This document shows positions 22,539 through 35,193 of a DNA stretch of 64,000 bases, in pieces. Numbering within the stretch: the first letter of the stretch is position 1; each line of letters starts with the position of its first letter. The DNA comes from Salvelinus alpinus (lineage: Eukaryota; Chordata; Actinopteri; Salmoniformes; Salmonidae). The notes under the pieces are model-generated. The model saw only the letters and a list, made by a program, of their open reading frames with translations, did no database searches and was not told the DNA's origin. The stretch covers positions 84,387,657 to 84,451,656 of the forward strand of contig NC_092091.1 of NCBI RefSeq assembly GCF_045679555.1. Reading direction: 5' to 3'. The position numbers were made by a program, and so were the translations under genes.

Positions 22539-23062
22539 TCAAAAACACAAGTCAGAACACAGCCTCTCGATTCTCTCATGTGTTTTCAGGTTCTCTGACT
22601 GGGAAAAGGTCTTTCCACAATGAGAGCAGTGGTATGTCTTCTCCTCCTGTGTATTTGTATGTATTCTTTCATGCTCTTTCAGGTACCTTAACCGGGTAAA
22701 TCTCTCTCCACACTGGGAGCAGCGGTACATCTTCTTACCTGTGTGTGTCCTCTCATGCTTGTTCAGGTTTCCTACCTGGCCAAAACTCTTTCCACAATGG
22801 GAACATTGGAAAAGCTTTTCCCCTGTGTGTCCCCTCTCATGCGTTTGCAGGCTCCCTAACTGGGTAAACGTCATTCCACATTGGGAACAGTGGTAAGGCT
22901 TCTCTCCAGTGTGTATTCTCTTATGTGTTCTCAGGCTCCCTAACTGAGTAAAACTCTTTCCACACTGGGAGCAGTGATGTCGTCCTGCTGGTTTGGACGT
23001 CTCGGGGTCTGGTTTCCCTGAAGGACTCTTCCTGCTGTCAGAAGGAGAGTCTGGTCTCTCTC
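22539..23062 (-). CDS. ZNF-B exon 2: C2H2 array
   Basis: Minus strand. The acceptor TTGTCTTTGACAG gives an exon start at 23062; phase 1 matches exon 1. It encodes a linker with [15 protein letters not shown] and [11 protein letters not shown], then four intact C2H2 fingers ([16 protein letters not shown] type). A fifth finger ([19 protein letters not shown]) lacks its final His (HERIERLC) and the protein ends CSDLCF. The fourth-to-fifth linker carries an insertion (TNTQEEKT). Joined to exon 1 it gives a 264-residue open frame. It is a different ZNF subfamily from A, C and D. It looks expressible; the defective last finger may be tolerated. A repeat fragment begins right at the stop codon, so the original 3' end may have been lost. 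Confidence 0.82.
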
Positions 23063-23819
23063 CTGTCAAAGACAAACAGATGATTTAATTAAACAGAGAC
23101 CTGAATGAAACCTCCACATGATAAAACTTCCTATGACGTATAATCTAGACTAGATCCCTCAATCACCTGAAGTCAGTTTTCACAAGTATTATTAAAGCAG
23201 GTCTCTGTGTGGTTCTTAGTCAGAGAGGCCCACAGAATGGTCTAGAATGTCATTGTATGCTGTAGCATTTACACCAGTCCAGCCTACGCTTGGCACTCTA
23301 GCAATGATAAAGTACTTTATGATAACGCAAAAATTAAATAAACGATTTGGTATCATTTTTATTATGGAAGATTGAATAGGTGTGATTCAAACGGTTAGCT
23401 TGGAATGATTTGTAGCGTCTCGACTATCTGGGCATGAGAGTCCGTTCAACTCAGTTTCCCTGCCTGAAAAAAAGTGTATTCGCGCACGCAAACTCAGGAA
23501 GAAACTGACCGCGTTTTGCGACTGTCGGCTCACTTGACCGCAGTCAACAGTGGGCTAGGAATCGCCTCCAGTTTAGCACAATGGAATTGCAGTATTGAAT
23601 GAAGGCAAGTCCATTCCGTGAGACATTTAAGTTGTGATTTTGCGTGCAAATCCATTGTTAAAGTTTTGTTGTTGGCCAGCTTGTTGATGGTATTCACATC
23701 TTACAGTGTAGCTTTATCAATTCCTACATTAATAAACGGCATTTAAGCTCAGAACTAGAGTAGAATGCCGTTTTAAAACCACACATCAGTTCAAAAAGTA
23801 TTTTCAAGACAGGACTTAC
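23063..23819 (-). other. ZNF-B intron
   Basis: About 757 bp, GT-AG, no repeats recognised. Confidence 0.75.
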
Positions 23820-24090
23820 TGGTGTTACTCAGATCTTCTGTCTCCTCCTCTTCTTCTTCCCTCTCCTCCTCCTTCAATATGACAGTTATCTCTCCTTCAT
23901 TCACTCCAGAAAAAGTATAATCGTTTTCTTCCCCTTCTTTCTCTGTAACAGCCTCACCCTCTACTTCTTCGTTTACTGTGACATCCTCCTCTTCATTCTC
24001 CTCTTTCACGACAACGTTCAGCCAAATACCGTCTTTCTCCTTCCAGCAGACCTCTTTTTTAGCAGGAGGGCAGTAGCTTGCTGAGCTCAT
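23820..24090 (-). CDS. ZNF-B exon 1: acidic N-terminal exon
   Basis: Minus strand, ATG at 24090, opening MSSASYCPPAKKEVCW. Acidic blocks VKEENEEEDVTVNEEVEGEA follow. It ends ACACCA before the donor GTAAGT in phase 1 (90 codons plus one base), matching the exon 2 acceptor. No repressor domain seen. It is shorter than ZNF-A exon 1 because it lacks the 39-bp coding repeat. Frame intact. Confidence 0.85.
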
Positions 24091-24279
24091 GGTCGGGGAT
24101 GTTAGCCAGCTAACCTAGCTAGTTAGCGACTAGCCTAGTGATAGGCTCATTTATCAAGCCAGCTACCGTTCCCTGACTAAACGGAAATATGACATTAAAT
24201 GAGGAAACTCGTTAAAAGACAGAATTATGTTTCACATACAAAGGCAAATATACACCGAAGCAGTCTGAACAGCTTGAAT

Positions 24280-24420
24280 GTTTCCGCTAGGAAGCTACCG
24301 AGGTGGCTGACTAGATGTTGTTGAAGAAGCGTCCCGTCCACTACATTATACGTCACTCTGATAGCATCGCCTGAAAAACGCATATCGCCATCTGTTGACT
24401 GGAGTGGTTAACGCAGATAA
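24280..24420 (-). promoter_or_regulatory. Conserved ZNF promoter block (ZNF-B)
   Basis: The minus-strand sequence GAGTGACGTATAATGTAGTG then GACGGGACGC parallels ZNF-A and ZNF-D. It again contains TGACGTAT followed by AA(T).TAGTGGACGG. Confidence 0.55.
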
Positions 24421-24474
24421 ATGTAATAGTCAGACAACTACAGATTTGTAATAAGTATGAATTTAGAACCTACT

Positions 24475-25350
24475 TCTACATTCTACCAACCCAACAGATG
24501 TTTCTACTACAGTGAATATTAACCAATGAGGTGGGTCTTTACACATTCTACCAACCCAACAGATGTTACTACTACAGTGAATATTAACCAATGAGGTGGG
24601 TCTTTACACATTCTACCAACCAACAGATGTTTCTACTACAGTGAATATTAACCAATGAGGTGGGTCTTTACACATTCTACCAACCAACAGATGTTTCTAC
24701 TACAGTGAATATTAACCAATGAGGTGGGTCTTTCCACATTCTACCAACCAACAGATGTTTCTACTACAGTGAATATTAACCAATGAGGTGGGTCTTTACA
24801 CATTCCACCAACCAACAGATGTTACTACTACAGTGAATATTAACCAATGAGGTGGGTCTTTACACATTCTACCAAACAACAGATGTTTCTACGACAGTGA
24901 ATATTAACCAATGAGGTGGGTCTTTCCACATTCTACCAACCAACAGATGTTTTTACTACAGGGAATATTAACCAATGAGATGGGTCTTTCCACATTCTAC
25001 CAACCCAACAGATGTTTCTACTACAGGGAATATTAACCAATGAGATGGGTCTTTCCACATTCTACCAACCCAACAGATGTTACTACTACAGGGAATATTA
25101 ACCAATGAGGTGGGTCTTTACACATTCTACCAACCAACAGATGTTACTACTACAGGGAATATTAACCAATGAGGTGGGTCTTTACACATTCTACCAACCC
25201 AACAGATGTTTCTACTACAGGGAATATTAACCAATGAGATGGGTCTTTACACATTCTACCAACCAACAGATGTTTCTACTACAGGGAATATTAACCAATG
25301 AGTTGGGTCTTTACACATTCCACCAACCAACAGATGTTACTACTACCCCG
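24475..25350. repeat. 62/63-bp minisatellite, about 14 copies
   Basis: The unit reads ACATTCTACCAACCAACAGA, TGTTTCTACTACAGTGAATA, TTAACCAATGAGGTGGGTCT, TTAC. CAGTGAAT gives way to CAGGGAAT in the right-hand units, so the two variants are spatially separated. Confidence 0.94.
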
Positions 25351-25514
25351 CTGTCTGAAACGCTCATCCAGACAGTCCTCTGGGTAACCCCGCTGTCTGA
25401 ATAGAACAGGGGGAAAACGTTTAGTGTTCTACATTGTGACATTATTAAAATACTCCCACTACAATGTTAAAACATTCTACATTGTGACATCATTAAAATA
25501 CTCCTACTACAATG

Positions 25515-26625
<1,111 letters not shown>

Positions 26626-26629
26626 TGAG

Positions 26630-26937
26630 CAGCTTCCCTTCCCCTACATCTCAGGCAGTTCTGTTACTCACAACACTCCCCCTGCTTTCCTCAACAATGG
26701 AACAGCTTCCCTTCCCCTACATCTCAGGCAGTTCTGTTACTCACAACACTCCCCCCTGCTTTCCTCAACAATGGAACAGCTTCCCTTCCCCTACATCTCA
26801 GGCAGTTCTGTTACTCACAACACCCCCCCTGCTTTCCTCAACAATGGAACAGCTTCCCTCCCCCTACATCTCAGGCAGTTCTGTTACTCACAACACTCCC
26901 CCTGCTTTCCTCAACAATGGAACAGCCCACTGAGCTA
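26630..26937. repeat. 74-bp minisatellite, about 4 copies
   Basis: The unit contains CAGCTTCCCTTCCCCTACAT, CTCAGGCAGTTCTGTTACTC and CCTGCTTTCCTCAACAATGG. Overlapping ORFs are repeat artefacts. Confidence 0.92.
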
Positions 26938-27169
26938 AAGCCTTGGCATTACAAATATGTTTTAAAGGAGCGGGACATTTTTTACAATGAGGAAATAATA
27001 TGTCATGTTTTACACGTACCTCAGCCATCATTGTGAATGGTGTCTTATGCAGTGACAAAATTAGATTTGCTGATGCAGTAAATCTAATACTTAGGTGTTT
27101 TTAGGCATGAAAGGTCTGCGGTGATTCCGTGGTTATAAGTTACTGACCTTGGAATACATTTCTGGCCAT

Positions 27170-27712
27170 GCTGGCAGGGTCTGAATCAAACCCAATGACC
27201 ACCTGGCACACTGACAGGGTCTGAATCAAACCCAATGTCCACCTGGCACACTGACAGGGTCTGAATCAAACCCAATGTCCACCTGGCACACTGACAGGGT
27301 CTGAATCAAACCCAATGTCTACCTGGCACACTGACAGGGTCTGAATCAAACCCAATGTCCACCTGGCACACTGACAGGGTCTGAATCAAACCCAATGTCC
27401 ACCTGGCACACTGACAGGGTCTGAATCAAACCCAATGACCACCTGGCACACTGACAGGGTCTGAATCAAACCCAATGTCCACCTGGCACACTGACAGGGT
27501 CTGAATCAAACCTAATGTTCACCTGGCACACTGACAGGGTCTGAATCAAACCCAATGTCCACCTGGCACACTGACAGGGTCTGAATCAAACCCAATGTCC
27601 ACCTGGAACACTGACCGGGTCTGAATCAAACCCAATGTCCACCTGGCACACTGACAGGGTCTGAATCAAACCCAATGACCACCTGGCACACTGCACACTG
27701 ACAGGGTCTGAA
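27170..27712. repeat. 40-bp minisatellite, about 13 copies
   Basis: The unit reads CACACTGACAGGGTCTGAAT then CAAACCCAATGTCCACCTGG. It is very uniform, with a few ACC/TCT/TTC variants. Confidence 0.95.
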
Positions 27713-27759
27713 TGTTAAGGGGAGGGAAGATTGGTCAAGAGGGTGATGATTATTGTTGT

Positions 27760-28155
27760 TCTACTGCCTGATTGTTAAAAAAGCTTTGTTAAAGAACAAG
27801 AAGGCCTGCACACTGTTTACAAAAGCTTTGTTTAATCAGCACAACAGTTTTCAGCTGTGCTATCATTATTGCAAAAGGGTTTTCTAAAATTAGCATTTTA
27901 AAATGATAAACTTGGATTAGCTAACACAACATGCCATTGTAACACAGGAGTGATGGTTGCTGATAATGGGCCTCTGTACGCCTATGTAGATATTCCATAA
28001 AACAATCAGCCGTTTCCAGCTGCAATAGTCATTTACAACATTAACAATGTCTACACTGTATTTCTGATCAATTTGATGTTATTTTATTGGACAAAAAATG
28101 TGATTTTCTTTCAAAAACAAGGACATTTCTAAGTGACCCCAAACTTTTGAACGGT
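27760..28155 (+). mobile_element. Tc1-like transposon, 3' end fragment
   Basis: It contains CAATCAGCCGTTTCCAGCTG and ends ACATTTCTAAGTGACCCCAA ACTTTTGAACGGTAGT, the terminal repeat of a different salmonid Tc1-like family. The transposase core is missing. The 63-bp array starts directly at its end. Confidence 0.75.
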
Positions 28156-29655
28156 AGTTTACATCTACATGATGTATTGTTACACCATGTAGGAGCAGTA
28201 TAGACCTAGTCTGTTCATTATATACATCTACATGATGTATTGTTACACCATGTAGGAGCAGTATAGACCTAGTCTGTTCATTATATACATCTACATGATG
28301 TATTGTTACACCCTGTAGGAGCAGTATAGACCTAGTCTGTTCATTATATACATCTACATGATGTATTGTTACACCATGTAGGAGCAGTATAGACCTAGTC
28401 TGTTCATTATATACATCTACATGATGTATTGTTACAACATGTAGGAGCAGTATAGACCTAGTCTGTTCATTATATACATCTACATGATGTATTGTTACAC
28501 CATGTAGGAGCAGTATAGACCTAGTCTGTTCATTATATACATCTACATGATGTATTGTTACACCATGTAGGAGCAGTATAGACCTAGTCTGTTCATTATA
28601 TACATCTACATGATGTATTGTTACACCATGTAGGAGCAGTATAGACCTAGTCTGTTCATTATATACATCTACATGATGTATTGTTACACCATGTAGGAGC
28701 AGTATAGACCTAGTCTGTTCATTATATACATCTACATGATGTATTGTTACACCATGTAGGAGCAGTATAGACCTAGTCTGTTCATTATATACATCTACAT
28801 GATGTATTGTTACACCATGTAGGAGCAGTATAGACCTAGTCTGTTCATTATATACATCTACATGATGTATTGTTACACCATGTAGGAGCAGTATAGACCT
28901 AGTCTATTCATTATGTACATCTACATGATGTATTGTTACACCGTGTAGGAGCAGTATAGACCTAGTCTGTTCATTATATACATCTACATGATGTATTGTT
29001 ACACCATGTAGGAGCAGTATAGACCTAGTCTGTTCATTATATACATCTACATGATGTATTGTTACACCCTGTAGGAGCAGTATAGACCTAGTCTGTTCAT
29101 TATATACATCTACATGATGTATTGTTACACCATGTAGGAGCAGTATAGACCTAGTCTGTTCATTATATACATCTACATGATGTATTGTTACACCGTGTAG
29201 GAGCAGTATAGACCTAGTCTGTTCATTATATACATCTACATGATGTATTGTTACACCATGTAGGAGCAGTATAGACCTAGTCTGTTCATTATATACATCT
29301 ACATGATGTATTGTTACACCGTGTAGGAGCAGTATAGACCTAGTCTGTTCATTATATACATCTACATGATGTATTGTTACACCATGTAGGAGCAGTATAG
29401 ACCTAGTCTGTTCATTATATACATCTACATGATGTATTGTTATACCATGTAGGAGCAGTATAGACCTAGTCTGTTCATTATATACATCTACATGATGTAT
29501 TGTTACACCATGTAGGAGCAGTATAGACCTAGTCTGTTCATTATATACATCTACATGATGTATTGTTACACCATGTAGGAGCAGTAGAGACCTAGTCTAT
29601 TCATTATATACATCTACATGATGTATTGTTACACCATGTAGGAGCAGTATAGACT
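28156..29655. repeat. 63-bp minisatellite, about 24 copies, hairpin-capable
   Basis: The unit reads ACATCTACATGATGTATTGT, TACACCATGTAGGAGCAGTA, TAGACCTAGTCTGTTCATTA, TAT. CTACATG and CATGTAG are inverted within each unit around a 13-14 base loop. Units are nearly identical; the commonest changes hit one position of the CATGTAG arm (CCTGTAG, CGTGTAG). It ends 160 bp before the ZNF-D promoter block. Confidence 0.96.
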
Positions 29656-29814
29656 GACAGTAGCTGGCTACTTATTTAGATTTGGTTTGACCTAATGAAA
29701 CTGCCTTAAATGTGCTGTAGTAAAAGAAAATGTATTCGCACTAATCAATCAACACATTCCTGTCTTTGTATGTCTCAATATAATAGCATTATTTAATGAA
29801 ATCCATTTCCTCAA

Positions 29815-29970
29815 CTGCATTTCCCACTCCAGTCAGCAGACGGCGATGTTGCTATCTGCATTTCCCACTCCAGTCAGCAGAGCCAGCGATGCTGCTATCG
29901 TGACGTATAATCTAGTGGACGGTTCATCAAAAACAACAAGTCAACCACCTCGGTAGCTTGCTAGCCAACG
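29815..29970 (+). promoter_or_regulatory. Conserved ZNF promoter block (ZNF-D)
   Basis: ATCGTGACGTATAATCTAGT then GGACGG, as upstream of ZNF-A and ZNF-B. A 45-bp piece around CATTTCCCACTCCAGTCAGC is tandemly duplicated just before it. Confidence 0.55.
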
Positions 29971-30169
29971 TAGCCGAAAGATTCAAGCTGTTTTTACGCT
30001 TTCGGTGTATATTAGCTGCTGTGTTTTAGACACACTTCTATCGTATATACTTGTTAGCCTATTTAATTTAATGTTACGTTATTTTTTATTAGTCAGATAT
30101 AGTAGCTGGCTGGTTAAATTAGCACTAGCTTAGTCGCTAATGATAGCTAGCTAGCTAATATCCCCGAAC

Positions 30170-30476
30170 ATGAGGTCAGTAAGCTTCTCCCCTCCTGCTA
30201 AAGAAGAGGTCTGCTGGACGGAGAAAGAAGCTCTGGGGCTGAACATTGTCGTGAAAGAGGAGAAGGAAGAGGAGGATGTCACAGTTAAAAAATAAATTGA
30301 GGGTGAGGCTGTTACAGTGAAAGAGGAAGACGTTACAGTGAAAGAAGAGGAAGACGCGTTCACAGTGAAAGAGGAGGATGAGAAAGAGGATGCCGTTTTT
30401 GACGTGAAGAAGGAAGGGGAGATTTCTGTCACATTGAAAGATGAAGAGGTGGAGGTAGGAGATCTGATTAACACCA
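30170..30476 (+). pseudogene. ZNF-D exon 1, interrupted by a stop
   Basis: ATG at 30170 opens MRSVSFSPPAKEEVCW; the exon ends ACACCA before the donor GTAAGT in phase 1, matching exon 2. TAA at 30293-30295 (codon 42) interrupts the acidic region between VTVKK and IEGEAVTVKE. In ZNF-A the aligned place is Gln (QVEGEAV), so a CAA to TAA change is likely. The rest of the exon is open. No in-frame ATG follows soon, so a truncated restart is unlikely. Otherwise it is the standard salmonid ZNF first exon. Confidence 0.8.
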
Positions 30477-31732
30477 GTAAGTACCGCCTTAAATATGGTT
30501 TTCACTTTGGGTATTCGGAGTTGGCTCGTCAATACCTCATCAAGGGAGGGCCTATGATGATGACTGATATGTCTAGAATCAGACGACGTAGAGAGCAAGC
30601 TACCCCTTGTTTTCTCCGTTCCGTTTTCAAAAAGTGACTTAACATATATATTTGAGAAGGGTCTATCTGGGGGCCACGGCATGTAGTGATTTTACTGTAG
30701 TTATGATTTACTACACACAGTGCCCCCCCAATAGTGCCATGCGAGAGTTGGGTTGGCTACACCAACGATTATGGATATACTGACAATAAGTCTCTGCCCT
30801 AACAAGCGGAGTCGTTGTCCACAAATCGACACTGTGGGTTGTCTAGCTCCCGCCTATCCTTTCTTTGGATTGGTGGATCTTATTATTATTGTAATCTATT
30901 GTTTATATTCTATGAGGGTTGTTGTCGTCAACTGCCTGTATTCAATGGAGAGAGATGCTAAGCTACTAGCATGAATATGCATAGCGATCTGGAGACAACT
31001 CCTATAGTGTTTTTTATCAAAGTTGTCGGTATGTCACGTGTCCACATAACAATTTAAGAATTACTACACTTCTGTTAGATCAAGTAAACCTCACGTAGCA
31101 AATAAGCCATTCATTTTGTTGTTGACCAAATTCAACACTTTCCACATTGGGTTGATAATTGTTTCCACTAGAGAGAGAACCAATTGGGTACAACCTACTG
31201 TAACCTACTGGCATGACCTAGAGAGAAAACCAATTGGGTACAACCTACTGTAACCTACTGGCATGACCAAGAGAGAAAACCAATTGGGTACAACCTACTG
31301 TAACCTACTGACATGATCTAGAGAGAAAACCAATTGGGTACAACCTACTGTAATTGCATGAGAAAATAATGGTACCAGTCAAAAGTCTCCATGACTCTGC
31401 CGTTGTGATGTAGAATTTGTGAACTTTGTCGCTTGTATAATAAGGGACTATCATTTGTCCCAACATCACAGGCCACAGACTTTGATAAAGACTTCCAAAA
31501 GTTTTTCCGCAGTTTGAGATCGACTGAGTTTTTTTAATGGGGTTTCTCCCTGTGCACCTGCCAATGTAAATCCATTGAACGAGACAAGTTACCAGACAGG
31601 ACATATTGCTGATGCTCTTCCTATTGATAACCTGAATGACAATTAACTTGTGGGTGGTGGTCGTGATGACGGCCTATTCAATGACGTCCATCGGGATTCC
31701 CCCCAAAAAAGAAGACGCTCTGGATTGATCAC

Positions 31733-31860
31733 TGGAGTCAGATGTGAAGGAGGAGGTTGATCATCAGGAGTCAGATGTGAAGGAGGAGGTTGATCATCAG
31801 GAGTCAGATGTGAAGGAGGAGGTTGATCATCAGAAGTCAGATGTGAAGGAGGTTGATGGC
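31733..31860. repeat. 33-bp repeat with open frame, about 4 copies
   Basis: The unit GTCAGATGTGAAGGAGGAGG then TTGATCATCAGGA would encode [11 protein letters not shown]. It resembles acidic ZNF N-terminal exon sequence and is in frame with the Tc1 remnant that follows. Confidence 0.85.
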
Positions 31861-31872
31861 CACATCAGTGAA

Positions 31873-32689
31873 TCATACTTTTTGGAGAAATGGTGGTCTG
31901 GTGAAACAAATATAGAACTGTTTGGCCATAATGACCATCGTTATGTTTGGAGGAAAAAGGGGGAGGCTTGCAAGCCAAAGAACACCATCCCAACTATGAA
32001 GCACGGCAGTGGCAGCATCATGTTGTGGGGGTGCTTTGCTGCAGGAGGGACTGGTGCACTTCACAAAATAGATGGCATCATGAGGAGGGGAAATTATGTG
32101 GATATATTGAAGCAACATCTCAAGACATCAGTCAGGAAGTTAAAGCTTGGTCGCAAAGGGGTCTTCCAAATGGACAATGACCCCAAGCATACTTCCAAAG
32201 TTGTGGCAAAATGGCTTAAGGACAACAAAGTCAAGGTATTGGAGTGGCCTTCACAAAGCCCTGACCTCAATCGTATAGAAAATTTGTGGGCAGAACTGAA
32301 AAAGTGAGTGCGAGCAAGGAGGCCTACAAACCTGACACAGTTACACCAGCTCTGTCAGGAGGAATGGGCCAAAATGCACCCAACTTATTGTGGGAAGCTT
32401 GTGGAAGGCTACCCGAAACGTTTGACCCAAGTTAAACAATTTAAAGGCAATGCTACCAAATACTAATTGAGTGTATGTAAACTTCTGACCCACTGGGAAT
32501 TTGATGACATAAAAGCTGAAATAAATCATTCTCTCTACCATTATTTTGACATTTCACATTCTTAAGATAAAGTGGTGATCCTAACTGACCTAAGACAGGG
32601 AATTTTTACTAGGATTAAATGTCAGGAATTGTGATGAGATTAAATGTATTTGGCTAAGGTGTATGTAAACGTTCTACTTCAACTGTAGG
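31873..32689 (+). mobile_element. Tc1-like transposon, 3' half, disabled DDE transposase
   Basis: The frame 31873-32307 encodes the catalytic half of a Tc1-type transposase: [72 protein letters not shown]. The expected first catalytic Asp is Gly (WWSGET where Tc1 has SDET). The second Asp (QMDND) and the Glu (NRIENLW) remain. A TGA at 32305-32307 cuts off the C-terminus, although the homologous sequence (ARRPTNLTQLHQLCQEEW) follows. The right terminal repeat ends near 32689 (TTCAACTGTA). The 5' half is missing. It lies in the ZNF-D intron, same strand. Confidence 0.88.
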
Positions 32690-33029
32690 TACCGTTACTG
32701 TGTTAAAAACAGAGGCAGTGGTGGGACTGATGTGTGTGGTGTTAAAGGGGAAATCTGAAATTTGTTTCTAAACATTGGAGTAAAAAAATTATGACAGCTT
32801 TGTTATTGTTTCAACTGCAGATTGGTTGTTTGTTGTGTGGCTTTTTTAAAGGGGCAACCTAGGTTTTAAACAGAAACAAAATGGCAGCCCAGAGACCTGA
32901 GCTGTGTTGGAATACTCATACTAACTGTACTATTTGTGACGTACATTGAGTTTGTAGTATGCTTATTGGTCGTAGTATGATATAGTTGATTTAGCCAAAA
33001 GTTCCCTGGTAAGCAAGCATTTCTAAACT

Positions 33030-33110
33030 TTATTCACTGTTATGGGGTATTGTGATATCATTATGGGGTATTGTCTGAAGATAGATAATTTAAAAAAAAA
33101 TGTCATCCAT
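33030..33110 (-). mobile_element. Small Tc1-like scrap
   Basis: GTTATGGGGTATTGT occurs twice and is followed by GAAGATAGAT. It resembles the 5' non-coding part of a Tc1-like element in reverse; too short for more. Confidence 0.4.
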
Positions 33111-33866
33111 TTTAGAATAATAGCCAAAGAACATTTTACTGGTTGAAGTCGTTTTTAAATACAAAGTAGTACATTTTCGACAAAAACATAAACATTATAT
33201 TAATCAGGACATTCAAATGAACCTTACAATTATAATCCAAAGTAGTGTGAAATGCACTCATAAGCAACCTGGAAATGGAGGCTATATCTGCTGTCAGCCT
33301 ATGAGAACTCCCCTGAGTTTTCCCCCACGGTGGTGAATTAGTGAATAGACACAGAGCTTAATGTGAGTTTCCTTGAGTAGCACTCCTGATCTTGCACTGA
33401 TAGTGTGTTGTCATATTCAGAATACATTGTGGAAAAACTAAAATCTTTGCTCACCTTTTTTGCTCCAGGCAGATATACAACATCCATAACTAGTGGTTTC
33501 TGCATTATCAGGGAGGTGTTTCTGCAACCAAATTGCATGTGCATCGCCCTTGTCGCAATTTTAGAAAACACAGAAAGGGGCCTATATTGGATACCAAAAG
33601 TCATCTGGCACACTGCTGAGGATTTCAACAACTTTTACTTTTTTCTAGCCTATAATCATTGATGTTACTACTAATGTGAAAAAAAGACTAAATATGACTA
33701 TTGTTGCTCACTTGACTGTCTTAAGACAATTGTCAAGTAATTTTAACATTCATTACAGACGTCAATTGTTGTACAACATCATGGCTACGCTGTTGGCATC
33801 ACCTTTTACAGTGGATTTCTGCTGTTGTGGGCCTTTAACCATCTGTCTGACTTGTTGTTCACACAG

Positions 33867-34492
33867 GAGAGAGACGTGACTATCGTGGATCCTCTGGGGA
33901 GCCTCAACAACATCATGAAGCTGACGAGGCAGAGAAGAGTCTCTCCAGATCATATCACCTCAAGAAACACCAGAGGAGACCAACAGGGAAGAAATCTCAC
34001 TGCTGCTCTGACTGTGGGAAAGGTTGCAAATCTTCATCAGAACTTAAAATACACCAGCGAGTACACACAGGAGAGAAATCTCACCACTGTTTTGATTGTG
34101 GGAAGAGTTACTTAAGATCAGAATTACTAAAAGTACACATGAGAATTCACACTGGAGAGAAACCTTATAGCTGTGATGAATGTGGGAAAAATTTTACTCA
34201 CTCAAGCTGCCTGATAGTACATCTGAGAGCACACACAGGAGTGAAACCTTATAGCTGTGATCAATGTGGGAAGAGTTTTGTTACATCTAGCAATCTGACT
34301 ATACACCAGAGAACACACACAGGAGAGAAATCGTATAGCTGTAGTCAATGTGGGAAGAGTTTTATTCAGTCAAGCAGCCTCATATCACACCAGAGAACAC
34401 ACACAGGAGAGAAATCTCATAGCTGTGAACAATGTCACAAGAGATACTCTGATAAAAGATCTCTGATCAAACATCAGAAAATACATACATGA
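33867..34492 (+). CDS. ZNF-D exon 2: six-finger C2H2 array
   Basis: The acceptor GTTGTTCACACAG gives a start at 33867. Frame RERRDYRGSSGEPQQHHEAD runs open to the stop at 34490-34492. Six C2H2 fingers follow (HCCSDCGKGCKSSSELKIH, HHCFDCGKSYLRSELLKVH, then four YSC/HSC types ending [15 protein letters not shown]), all with intact Cys and His. It is the closest relative of ZNF-A and keeps the ancestral single-copy exon start that is amplified in ZNF-A. The finger exon is intact, but exon 1 has a stop at codon 42, so the gene as read is probably dead unless another first exon is used. A downstream ATG at 34139 would give a four-finger product. Confidence 0.78.
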
Positions 34493-34884
34493 AGTAGTTG
34501 TTTCATGATATCAATGAAATGTCACAATGTAGAATATTTGAATGATGTCACAATGTAGAATGTTTTAACATTGTAGTAGGAATACAAAGGATTTGAATTT
34601 GTTAAAAGTCCATATTGATACAGATACACTAAACCATGATTTAGATATATTAAGAGCAAGTTGATTGACAAAGTCATGAAAAATTGAATTAACCACATTT
34701 GGCTCTGATAAAAGATATGGCTCTGGGGTCAAAATGATCCATGTCAGAACTATGGTTCAATGTAAATATGTAGTGGGTCTAAAGTTTGTTTTAAATTATC
34801 ACTCATTAAACATGAATCAATCAACACATGCTTCTCTTTGAACGACTTAATATAATATTACACTTTTATGAAATAAATGAAAAT
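34493..34884. repeat. ZNF-D 3' flank and inverted duplicate of 20700-21045
   Basis: It starts with a degenerate 48-bp ZNF 3'-flank repeat (34515-34580). From about 34590 it matches the region upstream of the ZNF-A promoter in opposite orientation. Confidence 0.75.
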
Positions 34885-34948
34885 AAACTTTTGGTTCCTC
34901 AACTGCGTTGCCCACTCCAGTCAGCAGAAAGAGACGCAGCAGAAGTGC
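34885..34948 (+). promoter_or_regulatory. Remnant of another ZNF promoter, cut by a LINE
   Basis: TTTTGGTTCCTCAACTGCGT then TGCCCACTCCAGTCAGCAGA matches the outer part of the ZNF-A and ZNF-D promoter blocks. It stops at AGAGACGCAGCAGAAGTGCC, after which LINE sequence begins. No ZNF exon 1 is found on the far side of the LINE. Confidence 0.55.
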
Positions 34949-35193
34949 CTCTTTTTATATTTGATTTGATTTATATATTTTTTTATTCAAAATGCAGATC
35001 TACAATTTACATTGTTACATCATACAGAACAGAACACAGGTATTAACGAGAAAATACTAAAACATACAAAAAATATAAATAATGAACTATTCAAGTGTAG
35101 TTGTAATCACTCTGAAAAAATCTATAATGATTCAGGAAGATGTTATTGTTGTTGTTATTCACTAGGATTAATGTTTTAATAAAATAGTTACAT

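Larger units (their letters stand above)
30477..33866 (+). other. ZNF-D intron (3.4 kb) with inserted elements
   Basis: It holds a 49-bp repeat (31160-31350, about 4 copies around CCAATTGGGTACAACCTACT) and a 33-bp repeat (31733-31850). It also holds a Tc1-like 3' half (31873-32689), a small Tc1 scrap (33030-33110) and stretches matching the ZNF-A intron in inverted orientation. Confidence 0.75.

Noticed and set aside
28156-29655. CRISPR-like array
   Set aside because: Units abut without unique spacers and the genome is vertebrate. It is a plain minisatellite; the same holds for the 40-, 44-, 46- and 62-bp arrays.
30151-30682. Minus-strand ORFs of 107 and 168 codons
   Set aside because: Antisense to ZNF-D exon 1 (acidic codons reverse to Ser/Phe/Leu-rich frames).
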